NCBI RefSeq assembly: GCF_036346855.1
Contig: NZ_CP107841.1
Coordinates: 2,670,001-2,734,000 of the forward strand
Source of the DNA: Streptomyces europaeiscabiei
GTDB lineage: Bacteria; Actinomycetota; Actinomycetes; Streptomycetales; Streptomycetaceae
Direction: 5' to 3'
Length of the DNA: 64,000 bases
The notes under the pieces are model-generated. The model searched no databases. It had not been told where the DNA came from and worked only from the letters and a program-made list of their open reading frames with translations. The position numbers and the translations under genes were made by a program. The stretch's first letter is position 1. The number at the start of each line of letters is the position of its first letter. This document shows, piece after piece, positions 33,665-41,433 of this stretch.

Positions 33665-33715
33665 GCTACCTTCCACCCAAGAGACGTACCTAACAAACGT
33701 TAGGTGGAAGGTAGC
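33665..33715. promoter_or_regulatory. Nested palindromic operator between divergent SDR and echA20-like genes
   Basis: The inner dyad ACCTAACAAACGTTAGGT (33688-33705) is an 18-bp near-perfect palindrome typical of TetR-family operators. It is enclosed by perfect 13-bp inverted arms GCTACCTTCCACC (33665-33677) and GGTGGAAGGTAGC (33703-33715). It occupies almost the whole 66-bp gap between the two start codons, so a bound repressor would block both directions. The KstR2-like protein encoded at 38.7 kb is the obvious candidate. Confidence 0.7.
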
Positions 33716-33725
33716 TGATGCGCCG

Positions 33726-34535
33726 ATGAGTGTCTCCACCTCGTCCCCGGAAAAGGGGATTTCCGTCGTCACGATCGATTTCCCGCCGGTGAACGCGCTG
33801 CCGGTGCGCGGGTGGTTCGAGCTGGCCGACGCCGTGCGCGGTGCGGGCCGTGATCCCGAGGTCCGGTGTGTCGTGCTGGGCGCGGAAGGGCGCGGGTTCA
33901 ACGCCGGCGTGGACATCAAGGAGATCCAGGCGGCGGGCCACACGGCGTTGATCGGCGCCAACCACGGCTGTGCGGAAGCCTTTGCCGCCGTGTACGAGTG
34001 CGAGGTGCCGGTGGTCGCCGCCGTGCAGGGGTTCTGTCTGGGCGGCGGCATCGGGCTGGTGGGCAACGCGGACGCGATCGTGGCGAGCGAGGACGCGACC
34101 TTCGGGCTGCCCGAACTGGACCGGGGCGCGCTGGGCGCGGCGACGCATCTGGCCCGGCTGGTGCCTCGGCATCTGATGCGCGCGCTGTACTACACCTCGC
34201 GTACGGCGACCGCCGCCGAGCTGCGGGCGCACGGCTCGGTGTGGCGGGTGGTACCGCGTCCCGAACTGCCATCCGCCGCACTGGAGTTGGCACGGGAGAT
34301 CGCCGCGAAGGACGGCCGGCTGCTGCGGCTGGCGAAGGCCGCCATCAACGGCATCGACCCGGTCGACGTCCGCCGCAGCTACCGCTTCGAGCAGGGCTTC
34401 ACCTTCGAGGCAAACCTCAGCGGGGTAGCCGACGAGGTCCGCGGCACCTTCGGGAGGGCCGGTACGGCCGGGGCGGCGAAGGCACCGGGGCAGGCCGGGG
34501 GAAGCGCCACGAACGAGAGGGACCTGGGTGAGTGA
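33726..34535 (+). CDS. echA20: Enoyl-CoA hydratase family protein (EchA20-like)
   Basis: This 269-residue crotonase-fold protein has oxyanion-hole segments GRGFNAGVDIKE and GFCLGGGIGLVGNAD and the FGLPELDRGALG stretch. In mycobacteria EchA20 hydrolytically opens the D ring of a steroid C/D-ring CoA intermediate rather than hydrating a double bond. The assignment rests on its placement directly before ipdA- and ipdB-like genes and divergent from two SDRs. The C-terminal 25 residues are Ala/Gly-rich and overlap the ipdA start by 8 nt. Confidence 0.85.
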   Translation: MSVSTSSPEKGISVVTIDFPPVNALPVRGWFELADAVRGAGRDPEVRCVVLGAEGRGFNAGVDIKEIQAAGHTALIGANHGCAEAFAAVYECEVPVVAAVQGFCLGGGIGLVGNADAIVASEDATFGLPELDRGALGAATHLARLVPRHLMRALYYTSRTATAAELRAHGSVWRVVPRPELPSAALELAREIAAKDGRLLRLAKAAINGIDPVDVRRSYRFEQGFTFEANLSGVADEVRGTFGRAGTAGAAKAPGQAGGSATNERDLGE

Positions 34536-35376
34536 CAAGACGATGACCGCCGACGAGGCCGTCTCGCGGCTGGAGAGCGGGATGGCCCTCGGCATCGGCG
34601 GCTGGGGATCACGCCGCAAGCCGATGACCCTGGTGAGAGCACTGCTCCGGTCCGAGATCACCGATCTCACGGTCGTCTCGTACGGCGGCCCGGACGTCGG
34701 CATGCTCGCCGCCGCCGGACGCATCCGGAAACTGGTCGCCGCCTTCGCCACCCTCGACTCCATCCCCCTCGAACCGCACTTCCGCGCGGCGCGCGAGCGG
34801 GGCGCGTTCGAGCTGATGGAGGTCGACGAGGCGATGTTCATGTGGGGGCTGCGGGCCGCCGCGAACCGGCTGCCCTTCCTCCCGGTCCGGGCGGGCATCG
34901 GCTCGGACGTGATGCGGGTCAACCCCGGTCTGCGGACGGTCACCTCCCCCTATGACGACGGGGAGACCTTCGTCGCCATGCCCGCCCTGCGCCTGGACGC
35001 CGCGTTCGTGCACGTCAACCGGGCCGACCGACAGGGCAACGGCCAGTATCTGGGCCCGGACCCGTACTTCGACGACCTCTTCTGCGAGGCCGCCGACACG
35101 GCGTACGTGTCGTGCGAACGGCTCGTGGACACGGCGGAGTTGACGAAGGAGGGCCCGCCCCAGTCGCTGCTGGTCGGTCGTCATGTGGTCACGGGCGTGA
35201 TCGAGGCTCCGAACGGCGCGCACTTCACCTCCTGCGCCCCCGACTACGGCCGGGACGAGGCCTTTCAGAAGACGTATGCGGGCACGGCGTGGGAGGACTT
35301 CGCGGAGCGGTTCCTGACGGGTGACGAGCCCGCGTATCAGTCGGCCGTGCGGGCGTGGCACAAGGAGGACTCATGA
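34528..35376 (+). CDS. ipdA: CoA-transferase-fold subunit alpha (IpdA-like)
   Basis: The 282-residue class I CoA-transferase alpha subunit shows MALGIGGWGSRRKPMTLVRALL and VVSYGGPDVGMLAAAGRIRKL near the N-terminus. Homologous IpdA forms a heterotetramer with IpdB that hydrolytically cleaves the last carbocyclic ring (C ring) of steroids as its CoA thioester. GTG 34528 overlaps the echA20 end, and the stop overlaps ipdB by ATGA, so the two subunits are translationally coupled. Confidence 0.88.
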   Translation: MSDKTMTADEAVSRLESGMALGIGGWGSRRKPMTLVRALLRSEITDLTVVSYGGPDVGMLAAAGRIRKLVAAFATLDSIPLEPHFRAARERGAFELMEVDEAMFMWGLRAAANRLPFLPVRAGIGSDVMRVNPGLRTVTSPYDDGETFVAMPALRLDAAFVHVNRADRQGNGQYLGPDPYFDDLFCEAADTAYVSCERLVDTAELTKEGPPQSLLVGRHVVTGVIEAPNGAHFTSCAPDYGRDEAFQKTYAGTAWEDFAERFLTGDEPAYQSAVRAWHKEDS

Positions 35377-36119
35377 GCACGGCACCCGTGCACACTGCGA
35401 CCCGCGCCGAGTACTGCGTGATCGCCTGTGCCGAGGCCTGGCGTGGGGCCGGGGAGATCCTCGCCAGTCCCATGGGCCTCATTCCGTCCCTGGGCGCGCG
35501 CCTCGCCAAGCGGACGTTCTCGCCGGATCTGCTGCTGACCGACGGTGAGGCGCTGCTCGTCGGCCTCGACGGCACCGTCGAGGGCTGGCTGCCCTACCGG
35601 CGGCACCTGGCCCTGGTCACCGGCGGCCGACGGCACGTGATGATGGGCGCGAGCCAGATCGACCGGTACGGCAACCAGAACATCTCGTGCGTCGGCGACT
35701 GGGCGAAGCCGAGGCGACAGCTCCTCGGTGTGCGGGGCGCGCCGGTCAACACCCTGAACAACCCGACCAGTTACTGGGTCCCCAGGCACTCCCGGCGGGT
35801 CTTCGTCGAGAAGGTCGACATGGTGTGCGGGGTCGGCCACGACCGCGTGGCCGAGCATCCGGCCGCCGCCCGCTTCCACCACCTCCCGCGTGTCGTGTCC
35901 GACCTCGGGGTGTTCGACTTCGCGACCCCCGACCACGCGATGCGGCTGGCCTCGCTGCACCCGGGTGTCACGGTCGAGCAGGTCAAGGAGGCGACCGGCT
36001 TCACGCTCGCCGTCCCGGACGAGGTGCCGTACACGCGTGAACCGACCGATGCCGAGCTGAGGCTGATCCGCGAGGTGATCGACCCGGAGGACACGCGCGT
36101 ACGCGAGGTCGGAGGCTGA
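35373..36119 (+). CDS. ipdB: CoA-transferase-fold subunit beta (IpdB-like)
   Basis: The 248-residue beta subunit pairs with the preceding gene. Recognisable blocks are RAEYCVIACAEAWRGAGEILASPMG, GASQIDRYGNQNISCVGDW and FVEKVDMVCGVGHDRVAEHP. True class I CoA-transferases use a catalytic Glu in this subunit, whereas IpdAB acts as a ring hydrolase; I cannot settle catalytic chemistry from sequence alone. ATG 35373 follows AAGGAGG. The 18-nt longer upstream reading is rejected because of this ribosome site. Confidence 0.88.
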   Translation: MSTAPVHTATRAEYCVIACAEAWRGAGEILASPMGLIPSLGARLAKRTFSPDLLLTDGEALLVGLDGTVEGWLPYRRHLALVTGGRRHVMMGASQIDRYGNQNISCVGDWAKPRRQLLGVRGAPVNTLNNPTSYWVPRHSRRVFVEKVDMVCGVGHDRVAEHPAAARFHHLPRVVSDLGVFDFATPDHAMRLASLHPGVTVEQVKEATGFTLAVPDEVPYTREPTDAELRLIREVIDPEDTRVREVGG

Positions 36120-36154
36120 CGGAAGAGCGAGCGGCCGACAGAGGAGAGTGACTG

Positions 36155-37216
36155 ATGGAAACGGCACTGACCCGGCTCGTCGGCATCCGCCTTCCGATCG
36201 TGCAGACCGGTATGGGCTGGGTGGCCGGCCCCCGTCTGGTCTCCGCGACGGCGAACGCGGGGGCGCTCGGCATCCTGGCCTCCGCGACGATGACGCCCGC
36301 GCAACTCCGGGACGCCGTACGGGAGGTGAAGTCCCGTACGGACGGCGCGCCCTTCGGGGTGAACCTGCGGGCCGACGCGGGGGACGCGCGGGAGCGGGTC
36401 CGGATCATCGTCGAGGAGGGCGTCCGGGTGGCGTCGTTCGCGCTCGCCCCGTCCAGGGAGCTGATCGCCGAGCTCAAGGACGCGGGCGTGGTCGTCATCC
36501 CGTCCGTCGGCGCGCGGCGGCACGCCGAGAAGGTGGCCGCGTGGGGTGTGGACGCGGTGGTCGTGCAGGGCGGCGAGGGCGGCGGGCACACCGGGGAGGT
36601 GGCGACGACCGTACTGCTGCCGCAGGTCGTGGACGCCGTCGACATCCCCGTCGTCGCCGCCGGCGGATTCCACGACGGGCGCGGGCTGGTGGCCGCGCTG
36701 GCGTTCGGGGCGGCCGGGGTGGCGATGGGCACCCGGTTCCTGCTCACCTCGGACTCGACGGTGCCCGACGCGGTGAAGGCCCGCTATCTGGCCGCCACGG
36801 TCAGGGACGTGACCGTCACCAGGGCCGTGGACGGGCTGCCGCACCGCATGCTCCGCACGGAGTTCGTGAGCGCGCTGGAGGCGTCCGGCCGGGCGCGCGC
36901 CCTGGCGCGCGCCGTGCGCCACGCGGCCGGCTTCCGGCGGCTCTCCGGGCTCACCTGGCGCCGTATGGTCCGCGACGGCCTCGCCCTGCGGCACGGCAAG
37001 GACCTCACCTGGAGTCAGGTTCTGCTCGCCGCCAACACGCCCATGCTGCTCAGGTCCGCGATGGTGGACGGCCGTACGGACCTGGGGGTGATGGCGGCCG
37101 GGCAGGTCGCCGGGGTGATCGACGACCTGCCGTCGTGCGCGGAGCTGGTGGAACGGATCATGAAGGAGGCGGAGGAGGCGCTGACGTCCTTGGGGCGACT
37201 CGGCACCGCCCCGTGA
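36155..37216 (+). CDS. ipdC: FMN-dependent oxidoreductase of the nitronate monooxygenase fold (IpdC-like)
   Basis: The 353-residue TIM-barrel flavoprotein has GAGAL-type N-terminal (VQTGMGWVAGPRLVSATANAGALGILA), phosphate-binding GGEGGGHTGE and VVAAGGFHDGRGLVAALAFGAAGVAMGTRFL blocks of the 2-nitropropane dioxygenase family. Next to ipdAB the expected role is the flavin-dependent redox step on the hydroxylated indanone-carboxyl-CoA intermediate. It is 35 bp after ipdB with AGGAGAG as ribosome site and ends the rightward four-gene unit. Confidence 0.87.
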   Translation: METALTRLVGIRLPIVQTGMGWVAGPRLVSATANAGALGILASATMTPAQLRDAVREVKSRTDGAPFGVNLRADAGDARERVRIIVEEGVRVASFALAPSRELIAELKDAGVVVIPSVGARRHAEKVAAWGVDAVVVQGGEGGGHTGEVATTVLLPQVVDAVDIPVVAAGGFHDGRGLVAALAFGAAGVAMGTRFLLTSDSTVPDAVKARYLAATVRDVTVTRAVDGLPHRMLRTEFVSALEASGRARALARAVRHAAGFRRLSGLTWRRMVRDGLALRHGKDLTWSQVLLAANTPMLLRSAMVDGRTDLGVMAAGQVAGVIDDLPSCAELVERIMKEAEEALTSLGRLGTAP

Positions 37217-37312
37217 CCGTCCCCGCCATTCACTGACCGTCGCACCCACCGCTCGGTGACCGTCGCACCCTCGCTCGCTGACCGTCGCACCCTCGCTCAG
37301 TGACCGTCACCC
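37213..37312. repeat. Short tandem repeats between ipdC and fadA6
   Basis: Four to five units of about 22-23 bp carrying GTGACCGTCGCACC run on directly from the ipdC stop. A related stretch (CAGTGACCGTCAC) recurs at about 37486-37498 across the fadA6 stop, so the repeat may have arisen from convergent gene ends. Not CRISPR-like; no unique spacers. Confidence 0.7.
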
Positions 37313-37451
37313 TCCCAGCGCCAGGACACCGTCGTGCTCGGTTGACCATCCGGGTGTAGCAGCCCGTGGCGCCGCGCTGCACGGCGCAGGTGTATTCGCG
37401 CCCGTCGGAGTTGCGGTGGACGGTCACGAACGGGACGAGCATGACGGCCAA
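37230..37451 (-). CDS. Doubtful small ORF downstream of fadA6
   Basis: A 73-residue frame begins MAVMLVPFVTVHRNSDGREYTCAVQRGATGCYTRMVNRARR, which looks protein-like for about 42 residues. It then runs into translated tandem repeats and stops. It may be a real short gene with a repeat-disrupted end, or a remnant. No family recognised. Confidence 0.3.
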   Translation of the reverse strand: MAVMLVPFVTVHRNSDGREYTCAVQRGATGCYTRMVNRARRCPGAGRVTVTERGCDGQRARVRRSPSGGCDGQ

Positions 37452-37493
37452 GGGTTCGGACAGGGGGTGCTCGGCAGCCTCACTCAGTGACCG

Positions 37494-38651
37494 TCACAGC
37501 CGCTCGATGATCGTCACGTTCGCCTGCCCGCCCCCCTCGCACATCGTCTGGAGCCCGTACCGGCCGCCCGTGCGCTCCAGTTCGTGCAGAAGGGTCGTCA
37601 TGAGCTTGGCGCCGGTCGCGCCCAGGGGGTGGCCGAGGGCGATGGCACCACCGTTGACGTTGACCTTCTCCGGGTCGGCGCCCGTCTCCTTCAGCCAGGC
37701 CAGGACGACCGGCGCGAAGGCCTCGTTGATCTCGACGAGGTCGATGGCGTCGAGGGTGAGGCCGCTCTTCTTCAGGGCGTACGCGGTCGCCGGTATCGGC
37801 GCGGTGAGCATGCGGATGGGGTCCTCGCCACGTACGGAGAGGTGGTGCACGCGGGCGCGCGGGGTCAGCCCGTGCTCCTGGACGGCTCGTTCGGAGGCGA
37901 GGAGGAGCGCGGCGGCGCCGTCGGAGACCTGGGAGGAGCAGGCGGCGGTGACGGTGCCGCCGTCGATGACCGGCTTCAGCGCGGCCATCTTCTCCAGGGA
38001 GGTGTCCCTGCGGGGTCCCTCGTCGACGGTGACGTCCCCGTACGGCACGGTCTCGCGCGTGAAGCGGCCCTCGTCGACGGCCCGTACCGCCCGCCGGTGG
38101 GAGCGCAGCGCGTACTCCTCCTGGTCGCGGCGGCTGATGCCCCACTTCGCGGCGATCATCTCCGCGCCGGCGAACTGGTTCACCGGCCGGTCCCCATACC
38201 GTGCGCGCCACCCCTCGCTGCCCGCGAAGGGCCCGTCCGTGAGCCCGAGGGGCACGGCGGCCTGGCGGGAGGCGAAGGCGATGGGGATCATCGTCATGTT
38301 CTGGACGCCGCCCGCGACCACCAGGTCCTGGGTGCCGGAGAGCACGGCCTGGGCGGCGAAGTGCACGGCCTGCTGCGAGGAGCCGCACTGCCGGTCGACG
38401 GTCGTACCCGGCACTTCTTCGGGCAGCCCGGCCGCCAGCCAGCTGGTCCGGGCGATGTCCCCGGCCTGCGGTCCGACGGTGTCCAGGCAGCCGAAGACGA
38501 CGTCCTCCACGGCGGCCGGGTCCACGCCCGCGCGTGCGACGAGCGCTTTGAGGGCGTGCGCGCCGAGGTCGGCCGGATGGACCTGGCCGAGCCCTCCCCC
38601 GCGCCGCCCGACGGGCGTCCGGACCGCTTCGACGATATAGGCCTCGGCCAT
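37494..38651 (-). CDS. fadA6: Acetyl-CoA acetyltransferase / thiolase (FadA6-like)
   Basis: This 385-residue thiolase has the acyl-accepting Cys89 in TVDRQCGSSQQAV, the NVNGGAIALGHPLGATGAK block with its His, and a second Cys in CEGGGQANVTIIERL. It is complete. FadA6 in the KstR2 regulon performs the thiolytic step after steroid ring opening. It is transcribed leftward after kstR2-like and ipdF-like genes and probably shares their promoter near 40.15 kb. Confidence 0.9.
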   Translation of the reverse strand: MAEAYIVEAVRTPVGRRGGGLGQVHPADLGAHALKALVARAGVDPAAVEDVVFGCLDTVGPQAGDIARTSWLAAGLPEEVPGTTVDRQCGSSQQAVHFAAQAVLSGTQDLVVAGGVQNMTMIPIAFASRQAAVPLGLTDGPFAGSEGWRARYGDRPVNQFAGAEMIAAKWGISRRDQEEYALRSHRRAVRAVDEGRFTRETVPYGDVTVDEGPRRDTSLEKMAALKPVIDGGTVTAACSSQVSDGAAALLLASERAVQEHGLTPRARVHHLSVRGEDPIRMLTAPIPATAYALKKSGLTLDAIDLVEINEAFAPVVLAWLKETGADPEKVNVNGGAIALGHPLGATGAKLMTTLLHELERTGGRYGLQTMCEGGGQANVTIIERL

Positions 38652-38692
38652 GGCAACTCCCCTGACGTCAACGGTTGTTCACATACGGCTCT

Positions 38693-39331
38693 TCACGTAC
38701 CGCTTTCAGTAGCGCTGCCACGTACGGCGATCCCGTCCAGGACCATCGACAGGTACTGTCGGGCGATCTCCTCCGGGCTGTACTTTCCGCCTGGCCGGTA
38801 CCAGGACGCGGCGACCCAGACCGTGTCGCGCACGAAGCGGTAGGTGACCCTCGTGTCGAGGTCGGCCCGGAGCTCTCCCAGGGCGACCCCGCGCTCCAGC
38901 GTGGACAGCCATGCCTTCTCGAACTTGGTCTGCGACTGCTCCAGGAAGAAGAACCGCCGCTCCTGGGCGATCAGTTGCTTCGCCTCGTTCTGGTAGATCC
39001 GGACGGCGGCACAGTGCCGGTCGATCGCCCGGAAGGACTCGGTGACCAGGGATTCGAAGGTGTCCCGGGGACCCGTTCCGGCATCCAGGACGGCGTCGTA
39101 CCGCTCCCAGAGTTCGTCGAGGAAGGTCCGCAGGATCTCCTCCAGCATCGCGTCCTTGGACTCGAAGTAGTAGTAGAGGCTGCCCGCGAGCATGCCCGCG
39201 TCGTCCGCGATCCTGCGTACGGTGGTCGCGTTGTACCCCAGGTCGGCGAAGACGTTCGCGGCCCTGTCGAGGAGTTCACCGCGGCGGGCGGGCGCGGCGG
39301 CGGTCGCCCGGGGCTTCTTCTTGGTCGGCAC
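38693..39331 (-). CDS. kstR2: TetR-family repressor, KstR2-like
   Basis: The 212-residue regulator has a basic N-terminal tail, a TetR helix-turn-helix (RRGELLDRAANVFADLGYNATTVRRIADDAGMLAGSLYYYFESKDAML) and a ligand-binding domain of KstR2 type. KstR2 represses C/D-ring genes until the CoA thioester of the indanedione propionate intermediate binds it. The surrounding gene set supports the assignment. It lies 14 bp after the ipdF-like gene on the same strand, so it is probably autoregulated through the site at 40148. Confidence 0.82.
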   Translation of the reverse strand: MPTKKKPRATAAAPARRGELLDRAANVFADLGYNATTVRRIADDAGMLAGSLYYYFESKDAMLEEILRTFLDELWERYDAVLDAGTGPRDTFESLVTESFRAIDRHCAAVRIYQNEAKQLIAQERRFFFLEQSQTKFEKAWLSTLERGVALGELRADLDTRVTYRFVRDTVWVAASWYRPGGKYSPEEIARQYLSMVLDGIAVRGSATESGT

Positions 39332-39345
39332 GCTGTTCGTTGTCC

Positions 39346-40134
39346 TTACGGGTGCTGGTTGCTGACGGAGACGATCTCACCCGTCATGTACGAGGAGTAG
39401 CCGGACGCGAGGAACACGATCACGTTGGCGACCTCCCAGGGTTCGGCGTACCGCCCGAAGGCCTCGCGCGCGGTCAGTTCGGCCAGCAGTTCGGGGGTCG
39501 TGACCTTCGCGAGGTGCGGGTGCATGGCGAGGCTCGGTGACACGGCGTTGACCCGGACCCCGTACCGGGCCGCCTCGAGGGCCGCGCACCTGGTCAGTGC
39601 CATCACGCCTGCCTTCGCGGCAGCGTAGTGCGCCTGCCCGGCCTGGGCGCGCCAGCCGACGACGGAGGCGTTGTTGACGATCACGCCGTCACCGCTCTGC
39701 CGCATCAGTCTCAGCGCCTCCCGGGTGCAGCGGAACGTGCCGTTCAGTGTCACGTCCAGCACCTTGGACCACTGCTCGTCGGTCATGTCGACGAGGTCCG
39801 AGGTGCCGCCGAGGCCGGCGTTGTTGACGACGATGTCGAGCCGTCCGTGCAGCCGGACGGCCGCCTCGAACAGCGCCCGCACCTGATCCTCGTCGGTCAC
39901 GTCGCACGGCACCGCTCGGACGGACTCCGCTCCGAACTCGGCGGCCAGCTCGCCCTTGTACTCCTTGAGTCTGCGTGTGTGGGCGTCGCTGATCAGCACG
40001 CGGGCGCCCTCCTCCAGGAAGCGTCGCGCGGTCGCTCCGCCGATGCCCGCACCGGCCGCCGCGGTGATCACGGCGGTGCGTCCGGCGAGCAGGCCGTGGC
40101 CGGGGAGATACGCCGGAGGCTCGACGGTGGTCAT
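39346..40134 (-). CDS. ipdF: SDR oxidoreductase (IpdF-like)
   Basis: This 262-residue dehydrogenase begins MTTVEPPAYLPGHGLLAGRTAVITAAAGAGIGGATARRF, an N-terminus characteristic of the Rv3559c/IpdF group. NNAG (VVNNAGLG), Ser in NNASVVGW and YxxxK (YAAAKAG) complete the active site. Its expected role is interconversion of a ring hydroxyl and keto group of the C/D-ring propionate. It is the first gene of the leftward unit ipdF-kstR2-fadA6 and is divergent from fadE30. Confidence 0.87.
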   Translation of the reverse strand: MTTVEPPAYLPGHGLLAGRTAVITAAAGAGIGGATARRFLEEGARVLISDAHTRRLKEYKGELAAEFGAESVRAVPCDVTDEDQVRALFEAAVRLHGRLDIVVNNAGLGGTSDLVDMTDEQWSKVLDVTLNGTFRCTREALRLMRQSGDGVIVNNASVVGWRAQAGQAHYAAAKAGVMALTRCAALEAARYGVRVNAVSPSLAMHPHLAKVTTPELLAELTAREAFGRYAEPWEVANVIVFLASGYSSYMTGEIVSVSNQHP

Positions 40135-40147
40135 GCGGGCACGCTAA

Positions 40148-40167
40148 CCTACCAAACACTTGTTAGG
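40148..40167. promoter_or_regulatory. KstR2-type operator between ipdF and fadE30
   Basis: CCTACCAAACACTTGTTAGG is an imperfect 20-bp palindrome. Its centre ACCAAACACTTGTT fits the mycobacterial KstR2 box as I remember it (AnCAAGnnCTTGnT) at all but one fixed position. It lies 14 bp upstream of the ipdF start and 93 bp before fadE30, able to control both directions. Confidence 0.7.
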
Positions 40168-40220
40168 GAAGACCGAACGCCACCTGGTCGACCGAACGTT
40201 GCTCGGCCGGCCTTGCCGGA

Positions 40221-40240
40221 CCGGTCAAGCGTTTGTCAGG
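40221..40240. promoter_or_regulatory. Second, weaker KstR2-type site near fadE30
   Basis: Read on the minus strand this is CCTGACAAACGCTTGACCGG, sharing the core CAAACGCTTG with the site at 40148-40167 (CAAACACTTG) but with poorer outer arms. It ends 20 bp before the chosen fadE30 start. Confidence 0.45.
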
Positions 40241-40259
40241 CAAAGAAGGGGTGTGCCCC

Positions 40260-41399
40260 ATGGACCTCGCCCGTTCGCCCGCAGACGAGTCCTTCCGCGC
40301 CGAGGCCCGCGCATGGCTGCGCACCCATGTCCCGCCCGAGCCGCTCCCCTCCCTGGAGACGGCGGAGGGCTTCGCCGCCCACCGTGTCTGGGAGTCCGAG
40401 CTGGCCGCCGACCGCTGGTCGGTGGTGGACTGGCCGACCGAGTACGGCGGCCGGGCCGCGGGCCTGCTGCGCCGACTGGTCTTCGAGGAGGAGTACTACG
40501 CGGCGGGCGCCCCGGGCCGCGTCGGCCAGAACGGCATCAGCCTCCTCGCTCCCACCCTCTTCGACCACGGCACGCGGGAGCAGCGGGCCCGTGTGCTGCC
40601 CCCGATGGCCTCCGGCGAGGTGGTGTGGGCCCAGGCCTGGTCGGAGCCCGAGGCCGGGTCCGACCTTGCCTCGCTCACCTCCAGGGCGGTACGCACGGAC
40701 GGCGGTTGGCTGCTGACCGGCCAGAAGACCTGGTCGTCGCGCGCCGCCTTCGCGGACCGGGCGTTCGGCCTGTTCCGCAGCGAGCCGGGCACCCCGAAGC
40801 CCCACCAGGGCCTGACGTATCTGATGTTCGACCTGCGCGCGCCGGGCGTGACGGTCCGCCCGATCGGCCGTCTCGACGGCAGGCCCGCCTTCGCCGAACT
40901 CTTCCTCGACGAGGTGTTCGTACCGGACCAGGACGTCATCGGCGAGCCCGGCCAGGGCTGGCGCATCGCCATGTCCACCGCAGGCAACGAACGCGGCCTG
41001 ACGCTCCGCCCCCCGGGCCGCTTCCTGGCCTCCGCGGACCGGCTGTTCGACCTCTGGCAGGCCCAGGGAAGCCCGGCGTCCGCACACGACCGCGTGGCCG
41101 ACGCGTTGATAGGTGCCCGCGCCTACCAGCTCTTCACCTACGCGGCCGCCTCCCGCTTCCTGGAGGGCACGCCGGTCGGCCCCGAGTCCAGTCTGAACAA
41201 GGTCTTCTGGTCCGAGTACGACATCGCCCTGCACGAGACGGCACTCGAACTGCTCGGGGAGGAAGGCGAGTCGACGGACACCGACTGGTCCGAGGGCTAT
41301 GTCTTCTCCCTCGCCGGCCCGATCTACGCCGGCACCAACGAGATCCAGCGCGACATCATCGCCGAGCGCCTCCTCGGCCTGCCGAAAGGCCGCCGCTGA
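40260..41399 (+). CDS. fadE30: Acyl-CoA dehydrogenase (FadE30-like)
   Basis: This 379-residue flavin acyl-CoA dehydrogenase is full length. It has AQAWSEPEAGSDLASL for FAD and substrate contact, the GQKTWSSRAAFADRAFGLFRS strand region and the C-terminal GPIYAGTNEIQRDIIAERLLGLPK signature. FadE30 dehydrogenates the propionyl side chain of the C/D-ring CoA thioester. ATG 40260 follows AAGGGG by 8 nt; the in-frame TTG at 40233 lies inside the weak operator and is unlikely. It leads a short rightward operon with the next dehydrogenase. Confidence 0.87.
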   Translation: MDLARSPADESFRAEARAWLRTHVPPEPLPSLETAEGFAAHRVWESELAADRWSVVDWPTEYGGRAAGLLRRLVFEEEYYAAGAPGRVGQNGISLLAPTLFDHGTREQRARVLPPMASGEVVWAQAWSEPEAGSDLASLTSRAVRTDGGWLLTGQKTWSSRAAFADRAFGLFRSEPGTPKPHQGLTYLMFDLRAPGVTVRPIGRLDGRPAFAELFLDEVFVPDQDVIGEPGQGWRIAMSTAGNERGLTLRPPGRFLASADRLFDLWQAQGSPASAHDRVADALIGARAYQLFTYAAASRFLEGTPVGPESSLNKVFWSEYDIALHETALELLGEEGESTDTDWSEGYVFSLAGPIYAGTNEIQRDIIAERLLGLPKGRR

Positions 41400-41433
41400 T
41401 GCGTGACCTCATCCTGAAGGGCCGCCGCTGATG
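41400..41433 (+). repeat. Short tandem duplication making a 10-codon mini-frame
   Basis: GGCCGCCGCTGATGCG, which spans the fadE30 stop, recurs about 30 bp later over the start of the next gene. The gap encodes only MRDLILKGRR, beginning in the TGATG at the fadE30 stop and ending in the TGATG that starts the next gene. It may carry translational coupling between the two dehydrogenases. Confidence 0.6.
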
